Counted from the stretch's first letter, positions 8,922 through 15,585 are shown. The stretch: 22,007 nt of DNA from Sphingomonas sp. UBA1000 (GCA_002291855.1 DBAW01000079.1:6138-28144); one strand, 5' to 3'. The notes: generated by a model from the letters alone, not told the origin. Made by a program: numbers and translations.

Positions 8922-9518
8922 TCAATCGCCGGCAACAGCATCCGCCAGCACCGGCCCCGGCGCGACCAGCAGCCCGGCCAGCCTTTTCATGCCGCGATGG
9001 ATGTTGACCTTGACCAGCGACTGCGATTGGCCGGTCTGCGCCGATGCCTCGATGATCGACAGGCCGTTCATCTTGACCAGCCGGATTGCCTCCGCCTGGG
9101 CAGGCCGCAGCCCGCCGAGCAGGCGGCCGACGACATGGCAGCTGACGACGTCGATTTCATGGCTGGCGGTCACGGGTTCGGCCTCAGGAGCGGCCTGTTC
9201 GCGCTCCATCATCCGCAGCCGGTCGACCCATTTGAACCGCGCGATGGCCGCCAGCCAGGGATGGAACGGCAGCGTGACATCGAAATCATGGCGGCGGTTG
9301 TGCACGGCGATCAGCGTTTCCTGCACCGCATCGTCGACATGCATTGCCGGTAGCCGCCGGGCGAAATAGCGGCACAGCCAGGGCCGGAGTTCGCTGAGCA
9401 GGCGGTCATAAGCACGCCGGTCGCCCGCGCGTCCCCGTGCCATCAGATCGGACCAGCCCCGGTCCGTCGCGCGGGCAGCCGACGCGCGGCGGCGCTCCCC
9501 CAAGTCGTTGACTGTCAT
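8922..9518 (-). CDS. ECF-type RNA polymerase sigma factor, SigF (NrsF-associated) type
   Basis: A 198-residue sigma-70 family protein. ATG 9518 has a strong Shine-Dalgarno (GAGGAGGG, 9 nt spacing). Region 2 is seen in AGDRRAYDRLLSELRPWLCR, DDAVQETLIAVHNRRHDFD and FHPWLAAIARFKWVDRLRMM. Region 4 is LRPAQAEAIRLVKMNGLSI followed by the helix-turn-helix IEASAQTGQSQSLVKVNIHR. The HNRRHDFD..LPFHPWLAAIAR pattern is typical of ECF factors held by membrane NrsF (DUF1109) anti-sigma proteins, such as Caulobacter SigF, which answers to heavy metals and oxidants. No NrsF gene adjoins it: downstream is nagE (convergent, 17 nt) and upstream a divergent LysR gene. Three SigF-like promoter motifs occur within about 6 kb (11271, 15521, 15560), so this gene is the natural candidate to read them. 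No such motif with correct spacing lies before the sigma gene itself. Confidence 0.9.
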   Translation of the reverse strand: MTVNDLGERRRASAARATDRGWSDLMARGRAGDRRAYDRLLSELRPWLCRYFARRLPAMHVDDAVQETLIAVHNRRHDFDVTLPFHPWLAAIARFKWVDRLRMMEREQAAPEAEPVTASHEIDVVSCHVVGRLLGGLRPAQAEAIRLVKMNGLSIIEASAQTGQSQSLVKVNIHRGMKRLAGLLVAPGPVLADAVAGD

Positions 9519-9599
9519 GACTTTTGTCCCTCCTCACACCCACAGGCCAGTCTGCCGGGCGCGGGCGAGAGGGCACAGCCATGCCGGGCGCATGTTTTT

Positions 9600-9616
9600 G
9601 ATAGGGATGTGCTATC
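9600..9616. promoter_or_regulatory. Interrupted dyad GATAG-N7-CTATC, possible LysR operator
   Basis: A perfect 5-bp inverted repeat around 7 nt, which also fits the T-N11-A rule for LysR binding sites. It sits in the divergent region between the sigma gene (start 9518) and the LysR gene (start 9694), about 80 bp from each. LysR regulators usually bind such sites in divergent promoters and often repress themselves. Short dyads arise by chance, so this is a suggestion only. Confidence 0.4.
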
Positions 9617-9693
9617 GGTTCGAGGGTGCGTGCTAATGGCACCAGTTACGCAACAGGTCTTGCCGGGCGTCGATGCGCTGCTATCCTGCGCCG

Positions 9694-10572
9694 ATGGAAA
9701 TGCATCAGATCAGGTATTTCCTGTCGGCGGCGCGGCTGCTGAACTTCACCCGCGCGGCGGAGGAATGCCGCGTTGCGCAGCCCTCGCTGACCCGCGCCAT
9801 CCAGAAGCTGGAGGAGGAGCTGGGCGGGCCGCTGTTCCGCCGCGAACGGGCTCGCACCCATCTGACTGAGCTTGGCCGGCTGATGCTGCCCCACCTCTCC
9901 CGCACCTACGAGGCCGCCGAGGCTGCAAAGATGCTGGCGCGCGGCTTTGGCAAGGGCCAGGTCGCACCGCTCAACCTCGGTGTCTGCTCGCTGGTCGAAT
10001 CGGCAACGCTCGATGCGGTGCTCGCCGATCTGGCGGAGGCCATGCCGGGGCTTCAGCTCAACATCGTCGGCGGCACCAGCCGGGAACTTGTCGCCCAGGC
10101 GATGGCCGGAACGCTTGACCTGATGATTGTCGAGGCGCCCGCCGATGCGCCCGAGCGGTTCGAGGCGTGGCGGCTGTTTGCCCATGATTACCGGATGGTC
10201 GTGCGGTCCGACCACGCGCTTGCCGCGCGGGACAGCATCACGCTCGACGCGCTGGTCGGGGAACCGCTGATCGACCATGACTGCGAAGGCGTGGCGGCGC
10301 TCAGGGCACGGGCGGAGATTGTGGGCCTTGACCTCGGCTTCCGCCACATGGCGCGCGACGGGGCGCAGCTGCGGCGGCTGATCGCAGCGGGGCTGGGCAC
10401 CGGTTTCATGCCCGACCCCGGTGAAGCGCATGTCCGCGGCATCCGGGTCGAGGGCGCGGAGATTTCGGCCGAAGTGGTGCTGGCCGGCATTGCCGGGCGT
10501 CGCCGCAGCCTCGCCGCCGACAGCTTCGTGCGCGCCAGCCGCGCCCGGGCGTGGACGGGCGGGCCGGGCTGA
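9694..10572 (+). CDS. LysR-family transcriptional regulator
   Basis: A 292-residue regulator, the usual LysR length. I start at ATG 9694 (MEMHQIRYFLSAARLLNFTR), the standard LysR N-terminus, not at in-frame ATG 9673. Residues 1-65 hold the winged helix-turn-helix (FTRAAEECRVAQPSLTRAIQ, KLEEELGGPLFRRERA). The effector-binding domain follows: LNLGVCSLVES, GTLDLMIVEAP, and YRMVVRSDHALAAR near the domain hinge. Cysteines are C25, C98 and C197. The OxyR-type Cys199/Cys208 pair is not present, so peroxide sensing by that mechanism is not supported. The gene is divergent from the ECF sigma gene and convergent with a peroxiredoxin-like gene 7 nt away. Target and inducer are unknown; the divergent sigma promoter and its own promoter are the obvious candidates. 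Confidence 0.9.
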   Translation: MEMHQIRYFLSAARLLNFTRAAEECRVAQPSLTRAIQKLEEELGGPLFRRERARTHLTELGRLMLPHLSRTYEAAEAAKMLARGFGKGQVAPLNLGVCSLVESATLDAVLADLAEAMPGLQLNIVGGTSRELVAQAMAGTLDLMIVEAPADAPERFEAWRLFAHDYRMVVRSDHALAARDSITLDALVGEPLIDHDCEGVAALRARAEIVGLDLGFRHMARDGAQLRRLIAAGLGTGFMPDPGEAHVRGIRVEGAEISAEVVLAGIAGRRRSLAADSFVRASRARAWTGGPG

Positions 10573-10579
10573 AACGCGC

Positions 10580-11209
10580 TCAGCGCCGGGCGAGGACGTC
10601 GAGCACGTCGCCCGGTTCGGCCCGACGGCGGAAATCGGGATCGGCAAAGGCGAAGCGGACGGTTCCAGTCCGGTCGAGCAGGAAGGTGGCCGGGATCGGC
10701 AACAGCCTGCCGCTGCCCCCGGTCATCGCCGCCAGATCGTCGCCGCCGCGGGCATAATGGGCCGCCAGGTCGGCGGGCAGCGCGATCGCGAGGCCGAGTG
10801 CCAGACACAAGCCGAGATCGACGTCGCACAGCCCAAGCGCGCCGGCCCGGTCCGCGATCGATCCGGCCCGCCCGCCCAATTCGGCCGAAATGGTCACCAG
10901 CCGGGCACCCGCATCGGCCAGCCGGGGCGCTGCCTCTGCCCAGCCCCGGCTTTCGACGCGGCACCATGGACACCAGATACCGCGATGAAAGCTCAGCACC
11001 AGCGCCTCCTGCCCGGCGAGCAGCCCGGCAAGGCTGTGAAAGCGGCCGGTTGCATCGGGCAGGGCAAAGCCCGGAAAACGCTGCCCCACACGCGGCGCGC
11101 GACGCCCGGCACCCAGCCCGTTCAGCCGGGCGACCAGCGCATCATAGGCCTGGGCATAGCCATGCAGGCGGGCGGCTTCGGCGGCCAGACGCGGGGCAAT
11201 GGGTCGCAT
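10580..11209 (-). CDS. Peroxiredoxin-like (AhpC/TSA thioredoxin-fold) protein, copy 1
   Basis: A 209-residue protein starting at ATG 11209; upstream in-frame extension would run into the promoter region of the divergent gene. The thioredoxin-fold AhpC/TSA pattern is clear: VGQRFPGFALPDATG, then VLSFHRGIWCPWC with a CPWC active site (C80, C83), LVTISAELGGRAGSIADRAG, and LLPIPATFLLDRTGTVRFAF. The WCPWC motif defines a peroxiredoxin-like group probably involved in thiol-based peroxide or disulfide chemistry. No signal peptide is seen, so it should be cytoplasmic. A close paralog with the same layout lies at 18923-19561. Upstream and divergent is the NADH dehydrogenase/YeeE operon. Substrate is unknown. 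Confidence 0.88.
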   Translation of the reverse strand: MRPIAPRLAAEAARLHGYAQAYDALVARLNGLGAGRRAPRVGQRFPGFALPDATGRFHSLAGLLAGQEALVLSFHRGIWCPWCRVESRGWAEAAPRLADAGARLVTISAELGGRAGSIADRAGALGLCDVDLGLCLALGLAIALPADLAAHYARGGDDLAAMTGGSGRLLPIPATFLLDRTGTVRFAFADPDFRRRAEPGDVLDVLARR

Positions 11210-11270
11210 CAGCGCGCATCCATAACGGGGCCGGGCGCGCCATGGCCAGCGGCAGATTGCCGGCGGATCT

Positions 11271-11296
11271 GTAACGCCGGGCATGACCCGCGCGAA
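11271..11296 (+). promoter_or_regulatory. SigF-like ECF promoter GTAACG-N16-CGAA
   Basis: GTAACG (11271-11276) is followed after exactly 16 nt by CGAA (11293-11296). This differs by one base from GTAACC-N16-CGAA, which I recall as the Caulobacter SigF promoter motif. The same motif with the same spacing drives the bufferin operons at 15521-15546. Transcription would begin near 11303, only a few bases before ATG 11306, so the mRNA might be leaderless or translated from ATG 11315. Location and spacing make this a good candidate; it is not proven. Confidence 0.6.
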
Positions 11297-11305
11297 TGAC
11301 CGGGC

Positions 11306-12583
11306 ATGTCAGCGATGCATGAACCAGCCGCCCCTGTCGTCATCATCGGCGGCGGCTTTGCCGGGCTTGCCGCGGCCCGCGTACTCGGCCGGGCGGGCAT
11401 CCCGACGATCCTGGTCGACCGGCAAAACCACCATCTGTTCCAGCCGCTGCTCTATCAGGTCGCAACGGCAGGCCTGTCGCCGGCCGATATTGCCGCCCCC
11501 ATCCGCACGATCCTGCGCCGCTGGCCGTCGGTCAGCGTGGTGATGGACGAGGTCATCGGCGTCGACCGGGCAGCCCGCGCCGTCCAACTGGCGAGCGGTG
11601 CCCGACTGCGGTTCAGCACGCTCATCGTCGCGACAGGTGCCCGCCACGGCTATTTCGGCCAGCCGGGCTGGGCCGAACATGCGCCGGGGATCAAGACCAT
11701 CGACGATGCGATCAGGTTGCGCCGCGCGCTGCTGCTGGCGCTGGAGCGGGCGGAAACGATGCGGGCGGAATCGCGCGAGACCCGCGCCGAGCATCTGACC
11801 TTTGTCGTCGTGGGCGGCGGCCCGACCGGCGTCGAGCTTGCCGGTGCCATCGCCGAACTGGCCCGCCATGCCGCCGAACGCGACTTTCCGCACATCACCC
11901 GCCGCTGTGTCCGCGTGATCCTAATCGATGGCGGGGCGCGGCTGCTCCAGTCATTTCCGCCCTCGCTGTCGGCGGCGGCCGGTGCCGCGCTGGCCGGGCT
12001 TGGCGTCGAGGTCCGGCTGAACACCAAGGTCACCGACATCGGCCCCGGCACGATCATGGCAGGCGACGACCGGCTGGACGCCGTGGTAATCGTGTGGGCG
12101 GCAGGCGTCGCGGCATCCCCGGCGGCATCATGGCTGGGGGCCGCAGCAGATGCCGGCGGCCGGGTGCTGACGGGCCCCGATCTCGCGCTACCCGACGATC
12201 CCGACATCTTCGTGATCGGCGACACGGCGGCGGTGCCCGGCCCCGACGGACGCCCCGTGCCCGGTGTCGCCCCGGCGGCGACCCAGATGGGCCGCCATGT
12301 CGGCCGCACGATCCTGGCCCGGCGGCACGGCCGGCCGGTGCCCGCTTTCCGCTACCGCCATGCCGGCAGCATGGCGACCATCGGCCGGTCGCATGCCGTC
12401 GCCGATCTTGGCCGTGCGCGGCTGACCGGGCATCTTGCCTGGCTGCTGTGGTGCGCGATCCATGTCTGGGCGCTGGCGGGGTTCCGCAACCGGTTCGTCG
12501 TCGGGGCGAACTGGCTGTGGAGCTATCTGACCTTCGACCGGGCGGCGCGCATCATCACCCAGTTGCCGGATGGACAGGCATGA
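11306..12583 (+). CDS. Type-II NADH:quinone oxidoreductase-like flavoprotein (NDH-2 family)
   Basis: A 425-residue FAD enzyme expected to pass electrons from NAD(P)H to quinone at the inner membrane without pumping protons. The FAD dinucleotide fold is at the N-terminus (VVIIGGGFAGLAAARVLG), followed by NHHLFQPLLYQVATAGLSP, a hallmark of NDH-2. The NAD(P)H fold is FVVVGGGPTGVELAGAIAEL. The second FAD motif is DIFVIGDTAAV. A C-terminal hydrophobic stretch (LAWLLWCAIHVWALAGF, then FVVGANWLWSYLTFDR) is the usual membrane anchor. ATG 11306 or ATG 11315 could be the start. Its stop overlaps the start of the YeeE-like gene, so the two are co-transcribed, probably from the SigF-like promoter directly upstream. 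The electron acceptor is inferred from family. Confidence 0.92.
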   Translation: MSAMHEPAAPVVIIGGGFAGLAAARVLGRAGIPTILVDRQNHHLFQPLLYQVATAGLSPADIAAPIRTILRRWPSVSVVMDEVIGVDRAARAVQLASGARLRFSTLIVATGARHGYFGQPGWAEHAPGIKTIDDAIRLRRALLLALERAETMRAESRETRAEHLTFVVVGGGPTGVELAGAIAELARHAAERDFPHITRRCVRVILIDGGARLLQSFPPSLSAAAGAALAGLGVEVRLNTKVTDIGPGTIMAGDDRLDAVVIVWAAGVAASPAASWLGAAADAGGRVLTGPDLALPDDPDIFVIGDTAAVPGPDGRPVPGVAPAATQMGRHVGRTILARRHGRPVPAFRYRHAGSMATIGRSHAVADLGRARLTGHLAWLLWCAIHVWALAGFRNRFVVGANWLWSYLTFDRAARIITQLPDGQA

Positions 12584-13539
12584 TGACCGTCCCGGCCTGG
12601 CCCGTTCCCCTTGCCTGCCTTGCCGCCGCCTTTGTGATCGGCTTTGCCGCCCATCGCGGCGGCACCTGCGGCGTCGTCGCCATGACCCAGTGGCTCGACC
12701 GGCGCGACGCGCGGCTGATGATCGGCTTTGCGACCGCGATGGCGGCGGCAACGCTTGTCTGCCTGCCGCTGGCATGGACGCTCGGCCGCGGCGGCCAACT
12801 GCCCGGCAGCGCACCGATCGGCCCGGCGCTGATCGGCGGCGGCGTGCTGCTGGGCGTTGGTGCGTTCGTCAACGGCGCATGTCTGATCGGTTCGCTGTGG
12901 CGACTGGGCAATGGCGAGGCACATCTGGTGGCGCTGCCGCTGGGGGTGCTGATCGGCGACTTGGCCGGTTGCTTGCTGGGATGGCGCGTCGTGCCGCCGC
13001 CCGGCATGTTCGGGATGCCCGGCAGCACCGGCCTGATGCTGGTGGCCGCGGGCGGGCTGATGGCGGCCGCGACGGCCGCATGGCTGCTGCCGCGCCCGGA
13101 TGGCGCGCGGCTGTTCGGCCTGATGACGGCAATGGGTCTGGCGGGCGGGCTGTTGTTCGTCGCCCTGCCCGGCTGGACCTGGGTCGAGGTCGAACGCGAA
13201 GCGGTCACGGGCCTGATCGCGGGCATGGCACATCTGCCCGGGCCGGCCGGGGCAGCCTTGGTCGCGACGCTGGCGGGCGCGCTGGTATCGGGCTGGCTGA
13301 CCGGGCGTCTCAGGGCCTGTTGGCAGGGCTGGGATGCGGCCGGGCGCAGCGTGATCGGCGGGGCGCTGATGATGCTTGGTGCCAGGCTGTTGCCGGGCGG
13401 CAATGATGCGCTGCTGCTCGGCGCGGCACCGGCCGGGGCGGTGAGCGCGATCCTCGGCTTTGCGGTGATGAACCTGTCGATCCTCGGCTGTGCGGTGCTG
13501 GCGCGGATCAGACGCGCGGAACGACCAGCCCGGCCCTGA
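12580..13539 (+). CDS. YeeE/YedE-family membrane protein, putative thiosulfate/sulfur-compound transporter
   Basis: A 319-residue protein with about eight to nine hydrophobic membrane segments. ATG 12580 overlaps the preceding stop (ATGA); ATG 12583 is equally possible. Three cysteines sit where YeeE transporters have their functional ones: C30 in HRGGTCGV, C101 in NGACLIGS and C304 in SILGCAVLA. In YeeE these cysteines relay thiosulfate through the membrane. Here that role is inferred from family and Cys placement; related YedE proteins have other or unknown sulfur or selenium substrates. No TusA-like partner is visible. Co-transcription with an NDH-2-type enzyme and a SigF-like promoter suggests a stress role. 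Its 3' end overlaps the convergent bufC2 by 32 bp. Confidence 0.85.
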   Translation: MMTVPAWPVPLACLAAAFVIGFAAHRGGTCGVVAMTQWLDRRDARLMIGFATAMAAATLVCLPLAWTLGRGGQLPGSAPIGPALIGGGVLLGVGAFVNGACLIGSLWRLGNGEAHLVALPLGVLIGDLAGCLLGWRVVPPPGMFGMPGSTGLMLVAAGGLMAAATAAWLLPRPDGARLFGLMTAMGLAGGLLFVALPGWTWVEVEREAVTGLIAGMAHLPGPAGAALVATLAGALVSGWLTGRLRACWQGWDAAGRSVIGGALMMLGARLLPGGNDALLLGAAPAGAVSAILGFAVMNLSILGCAVLARIRRAERPARP

Positions 13540-14230
13540 GCCAGGCCGCCAGCCACTGGCCGATCCGATCGGCATCCGCGCCGCAGGCGTCGCAGGCAGC
13601 GCCGAACGCGGCCCCGGTGGAAAGCCGGCGGAGCAATCCGGCTTCGCTGTCGGCGAGGCGGCGGAACACCGGTTCAAGCGCGTCGCGCCAGACCAGCACC
13701 GTGACCGTGCCGGCCAGCAGCCGGGGAGCGACCGGATGGTCCGGAATGGCGGCCCAGATCTCGTCGGCATTGGTGGTCAGGCGACACAGCGCCGCGCCGG
13801 GGGCGAGCGCGAGGCGCAGTCCGTCCCAGTTCAGGCCCGGTGCCCGTGCCCAGTCGCCCGGTGGCGGATCGGCAGCGGCGAACGCGCACCGGAGCGCCCA
13901 GTCGAGCGCCGCAAGCTCGGCGACTTCGGGATCGCCGGCGCAGGTCCGCGCCAGATATTCGGCGAAATCCGCGCCATAGTCCGCCAGCGTCCAGCTGCTT
14001 GACGGGGTGAGCGCAACATAATCGAGCGCAAGGGCAGTAAAGCTCTCCCCGCCCAGCCAGTGCAGCGTCTTGGGATGATTGTCGGCCAGCGCATCGACCA
14101 GCATCGCACGCGCCGCATGGGCATGGACGGCAAGGCCAGCCGGCGCCCGCACCAGTCCGGCAAGGCCCGACAGGTCGCCGGCGATCAGCCCGGCCTGAAA
14201 GCGGCGTTGCAGCGCGGCCAGCCCGGTCAT
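13508..14230 (-). CDS. bufC2: BufC-type (DUF2063, HvfC/BufC) partner of the MNIO enzyme, copy 2
   Basis: A 240-residue cytoplasmic protein whose ATG 14230 overlaps the bufB2 stop (ATGA), giving translational coupling. The N-terminal DUF2063 domain shows LQRRFQAGLI, LAVHAHAARAMLVDALADNHPKT, then WLGGESFTALALDYVAL and DYGADFAEYLA. The pattern of a mobile N-terminal helix, an H-x-N-type region and a GxxFxxLA block recurs in the second copy at 16873-17598. DUF2063 proteins bind the precursor peptide and present it to the DUF692 enzyme. Membership is supported by motif and position directly after a DUF692 gene. The 3' end overlaps the convergent YeeE gene. Confidence 0.88.
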   Translation of the reverse strand: MTGLAALQRRFQAGLIAGDLSGLAGLVRAPAGLAVHAHAARAMLVDALADNHPKTLHWLGGESFTALALDYVALTPSSSWTLADYGADFAEYLARTCAGDPEVAELAALDWALRCAFAAADPPPGDWARAPGLNWDGLRLALAPGAALCRLTTNADEIWAAIPDHPVAPRLLAGTVTVLVWRDALEPVFRRLADSEAGLLRRLSTGAAFGAACDACGADADRIGQWLAAWLRAGLVVPRV

Positions 14231-15105
14231 GGCCGGATTCCCCCAGCCGGAACTGCTACAGCCGGAACCGCCACCCGGTCGGGCAGCCTTGCCCGGTCAA
14301 GCTCGGCGAGCAGATCGGCGAGCGGCGGGATGTCGTCATCGCGCTCGATCATAACCGCCACCGGCCCGGCGCGGCGGCGGATTTCGGCATAAAGCGCCCA
14401 GACCGGATCGGGCACCGGATGGTCATGGGTGTCGATCAGCAGCCCGTCGGGCCCGGCGCTCGGCCCGGCGAGATGGATCTGCCTCACCGCAGCCCAGGGC
14501 AGCCCGTCCAGCCAGTCGGCAGGGTCCAGCCCGTGATTGTGCGCGGACACATGGATGTTGTTCACATCGAGCAGCAGGCCACAGCCGGTGCGGCGCACAA
14601 GCGCCGCCAGAAACGCCCATTCCGGCATCTCGTCATCGGCAAAAGCCAGATAGGTGGACGGGTTTTCGATCAGCAGCGGACGGCCAAGCACGTCCTGCGC
14701 GCGCAGGACATTGGCGGCAACAACGTCCAGCGCTTCGGCGGTATGGGGCAGCGGCAGCAGATCATGGCTGTTGAAGCCGCCAATCCCCGTCCAGGCCAGA
14801 TGATCCGAAATCCAGATCGGCGCGATTTCGTCCGCCAGCCTTTTCAGCCGGGCGAGATAGGCCGGATCGGGGCCATCGACCGAGCCAAGCGACATCGACA
14901 CGCCATGCAGCGCGACATCATGATGCGCGCGCACGGTGCGCAGCACATGCGCGGGCCGGCCGCCATCGACCATGAAGTTTTCCGAGATCACCTCGACGAA
15001 ATCGACCGGCACCGTGCCGGCCATGAAGGCGTCGTGATGCGGCCGGCGCAGCCCGAGGCCGTAAAGGCTGGCCGCCGGCGCGGGGATCGCGGTCAGGGCT
15101 GGCAC
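14227..15105 (-). CDS. bufB2: DUF692/MNIO multinuclear iron oxidase, bufferin maturase, copy 2
   Basis: A 292-residue TIM-barrel enzyme predicted to use a multinuclear iron centre and O2 to modify cysteines of the bufA2 peptide. I chose GTG 15105, preceded by GAGGGG at 7 nt; the nearby ATG 15110 is out of frame. Family blocks with the metal ligands are all visible: DFVEVISENFMVDGG, VALHGVSMSLG, WISDHLAWTG, LLPLPHTAEAL, LLIENPSTYLAF, LLLDVNNIHVSAHNHG, IHLAGPS, LIDTHDHPVP and VMIERDDDIPPL. Relatives include MbnB, TglH and ChrH. It lies 82 bp after bufA2, and a strong hairpin fills part of that gap. The chemistry (thiooxazole-type modification) is known for bufferin MNIOs and is inferred here. 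Confidence 0.93.
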   Translation of the reverse strand: MPALTAIPAPAASLYGLGLRRPHHDAFMAGTVPVDFVEVISENFMVDGGRPAHVLRTVRAHHDVALHGVSMSLGSVDGPDPAYLARLKRLADEIAPIWISDHLAWTGIGGFNSHDLLPLPHTAEALDVVAANVLRAQDVLGRPLLIENPSTYLAFADDEMPEWAFLAALVRRTGCGLLLDVNNIHVSAHNHGLDPADWLDGLPWAAVRQIHLAGPSAGPDGLLIDTHDHPVPDPVWALYAEIRRRAGPVAVMIERDDDIPPLADLLAELDRARLPDRVAVPAVAVPAGGIRP

Positions 15106-15123
15106 GACATGTCCCCTCGAAGC

Positions 15124-15144
15124 GGGGCCGGCAGGGCCGGCCCC
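15124..15144 (-). promoter_or_regulatory. Perfect 9-bp hairpin between bufA2 and bufB2
   Basis: GGGGCCGGC (15124-15132) and GCCGGCCCC (15136-15144) form a perfect 9-bp GC-only stem with a 3-nt loop. It lies in the 82-bp space between the bufA2 stop and the bufB2 start. No T-run follows, so it is not a classic intrinsic terminator. It could protect the short bufA2 mRNA from 3' exonucleases or partly block read-through, making far more peptide than enzyme. Function is inferred. Confidence 0.6.
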
Positions 15145-15187
15145 TGGACGTCGGTTCCCGGTGCCATGCGGCCCCGGGAGGCGGGGA

Positions 15188-15448
15188 TTATTTCTCGGTC
15201 AGCCGGCCGCCGGCAGCCTTGCACGCCTTGACGGTCATCGCCTTGAAGCCCTGCCCCTTGCACGAGTTCTGGCCCTTGCACGAGCTGCTGGCGGTCGCGC
15301 AGTCGGACGAGCCCTTGCAGCTGTTGATGCCATAGCAATGGACGACCTTTTCGTCGTCGGCGGCCTTGTGCTGGGCCTGGGCGGCAGCAGCTCCCGCCAG
15401 CGCCACGGTGGCGGCAGCGGTGGCAAGCGTGATGCGGGTGGCAAGCAT
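15188..15448 (-). CDS. bufA2: BufA2-type bufferin precursor peptide (exported, six Cys)
   Basis: An 86-residue peptide from ATG 15448. GAGGAG (15455-15460) is 6 nt upstream of this ATG but directly touches the alternative ATG 15454, so the second ATG is the better start. A signal peptide (LATRITLATAAATVALAGA, cut near AAAQAQ) would send the product to the periplasm. The mature part is rich in Cys, Lys and Gly: VVHCYGINSCKGSSDC, then SSSCKGQNSCKGQGF and KACKAAGGRL, six Cys in all with repeated SCKG units. This is the BufA2-type bufferin pattern. Bufferins are ribosomal peptides whose Cys are modified by the DUF692/DUF2063 pair and which bind copper. The maturation genes follow in the same operon. 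The perfect SigF-like promoter is 73 bp upstream. Confidence 0.9.
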   Translation of the reverse strand: MLATRITLATAAATVALAGAAAAQAQHKAADDEKVVHCYGINSCKGSSDCATASSSCKGQNSCKGQGFKAMTVKACKAAGGRLTEK

Positions 15449-15490
15449 TGTCATCTCCTCGGATCGGCCCGGCGGGCCATCGGTCTCGCG

Positions 15491-15510
15491 CCGGGCCTGT
15501 CATGGCCCGG
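15491..15510 (-). promoter_or_regulatory. Leader hairpin at the 5' end of the predicted bufA2 mRNA
   Basis: CCGGGCC (15491-15497) and GGCCCGG (15504-15510) form a perfect 7-bp stem with a 6-nt loop. With the promoter at 15521-15546 transcription should start near 15514, so the hairpin would sit at the extreme 5' end of the transcript, a position that often stabilises mRNA. It ends 30 nt before the ribosome site. Function is inferred. Confidence 0.45.
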
Positions 15511-15520
15511 CACCCCGATA

Positions 15521-15546
15521 TTCGGTGGCACGCTGCACGCGGTTAC
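15521..15546 (-). promoter_or_regulatory. SigF-like ECF promoter for bufA2B2C2, GTAACC-N16-CGAA
   Basis: On the - strand GTAACC (15546-15541) is followed after exactly 16 nt by CGAA (15524-15521), an exact match to the Caulobacter SigF motif as I recall it. It lies 73 bp upstream of the bufA2 start. It is back-to-back with a second copy at 15560-15585 that serves the other direction. In Caulobacter, SigF controls homologous bufferin genes, so both motif and target agree. Confidence 0.8.
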
Positions 15547-15559
15547 AGGCGCGGCGCGT

Positions 15560-15585
15560 GTAACCGGATGGCGGGCCGGCGCGGA
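15560..15585 (+). promoter_or_regulatory. SigF-like ECF promoter for bufA1 operon, GTAACC-N16-CGGA
   Basis: GTAACC (15560-15565) is followed after 16 nt by CGGA (15582-15585), one base off CGAA. The two divergent -35 boxes (TGTAACC and its mirror GGTTACA at 15541-15547) form a perfect 7-bp inverted repeat around 11 nt, about one helical turn. Transcription would start near 15592, giving a leader of about 110 nt before bufA1. The weaker -10 means this side may be less active. Confidence 0.7.

Noticed and set aside
2589..8925. Very long open frames on the - strand opposite the hexosaminidase and PTS genes (2589-4628, 4586-6904, 7114-8925)
   Set aside because: They are antisense to clear protein families, have no recognisable domains, and are Arg/Gly/Gln-rich as expected for shadows of high-GC coding sequence.
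9619..9649. TTCG and AGTTAC upstream of the sigma gene, read as a possible SigF autoregulatory promoter
   Set aside because: The spacing is 21 nt, not 16, and the -35 would be GTAACT. Not a credible match.
9694..10572. LysR gene as OxyR because a peroxiredoxin-like gene is adjacent
   Set aside because: Only C197 falls near the OxyR redox position and its partner Cys is absent, so a general LysR call is all that can be supported.
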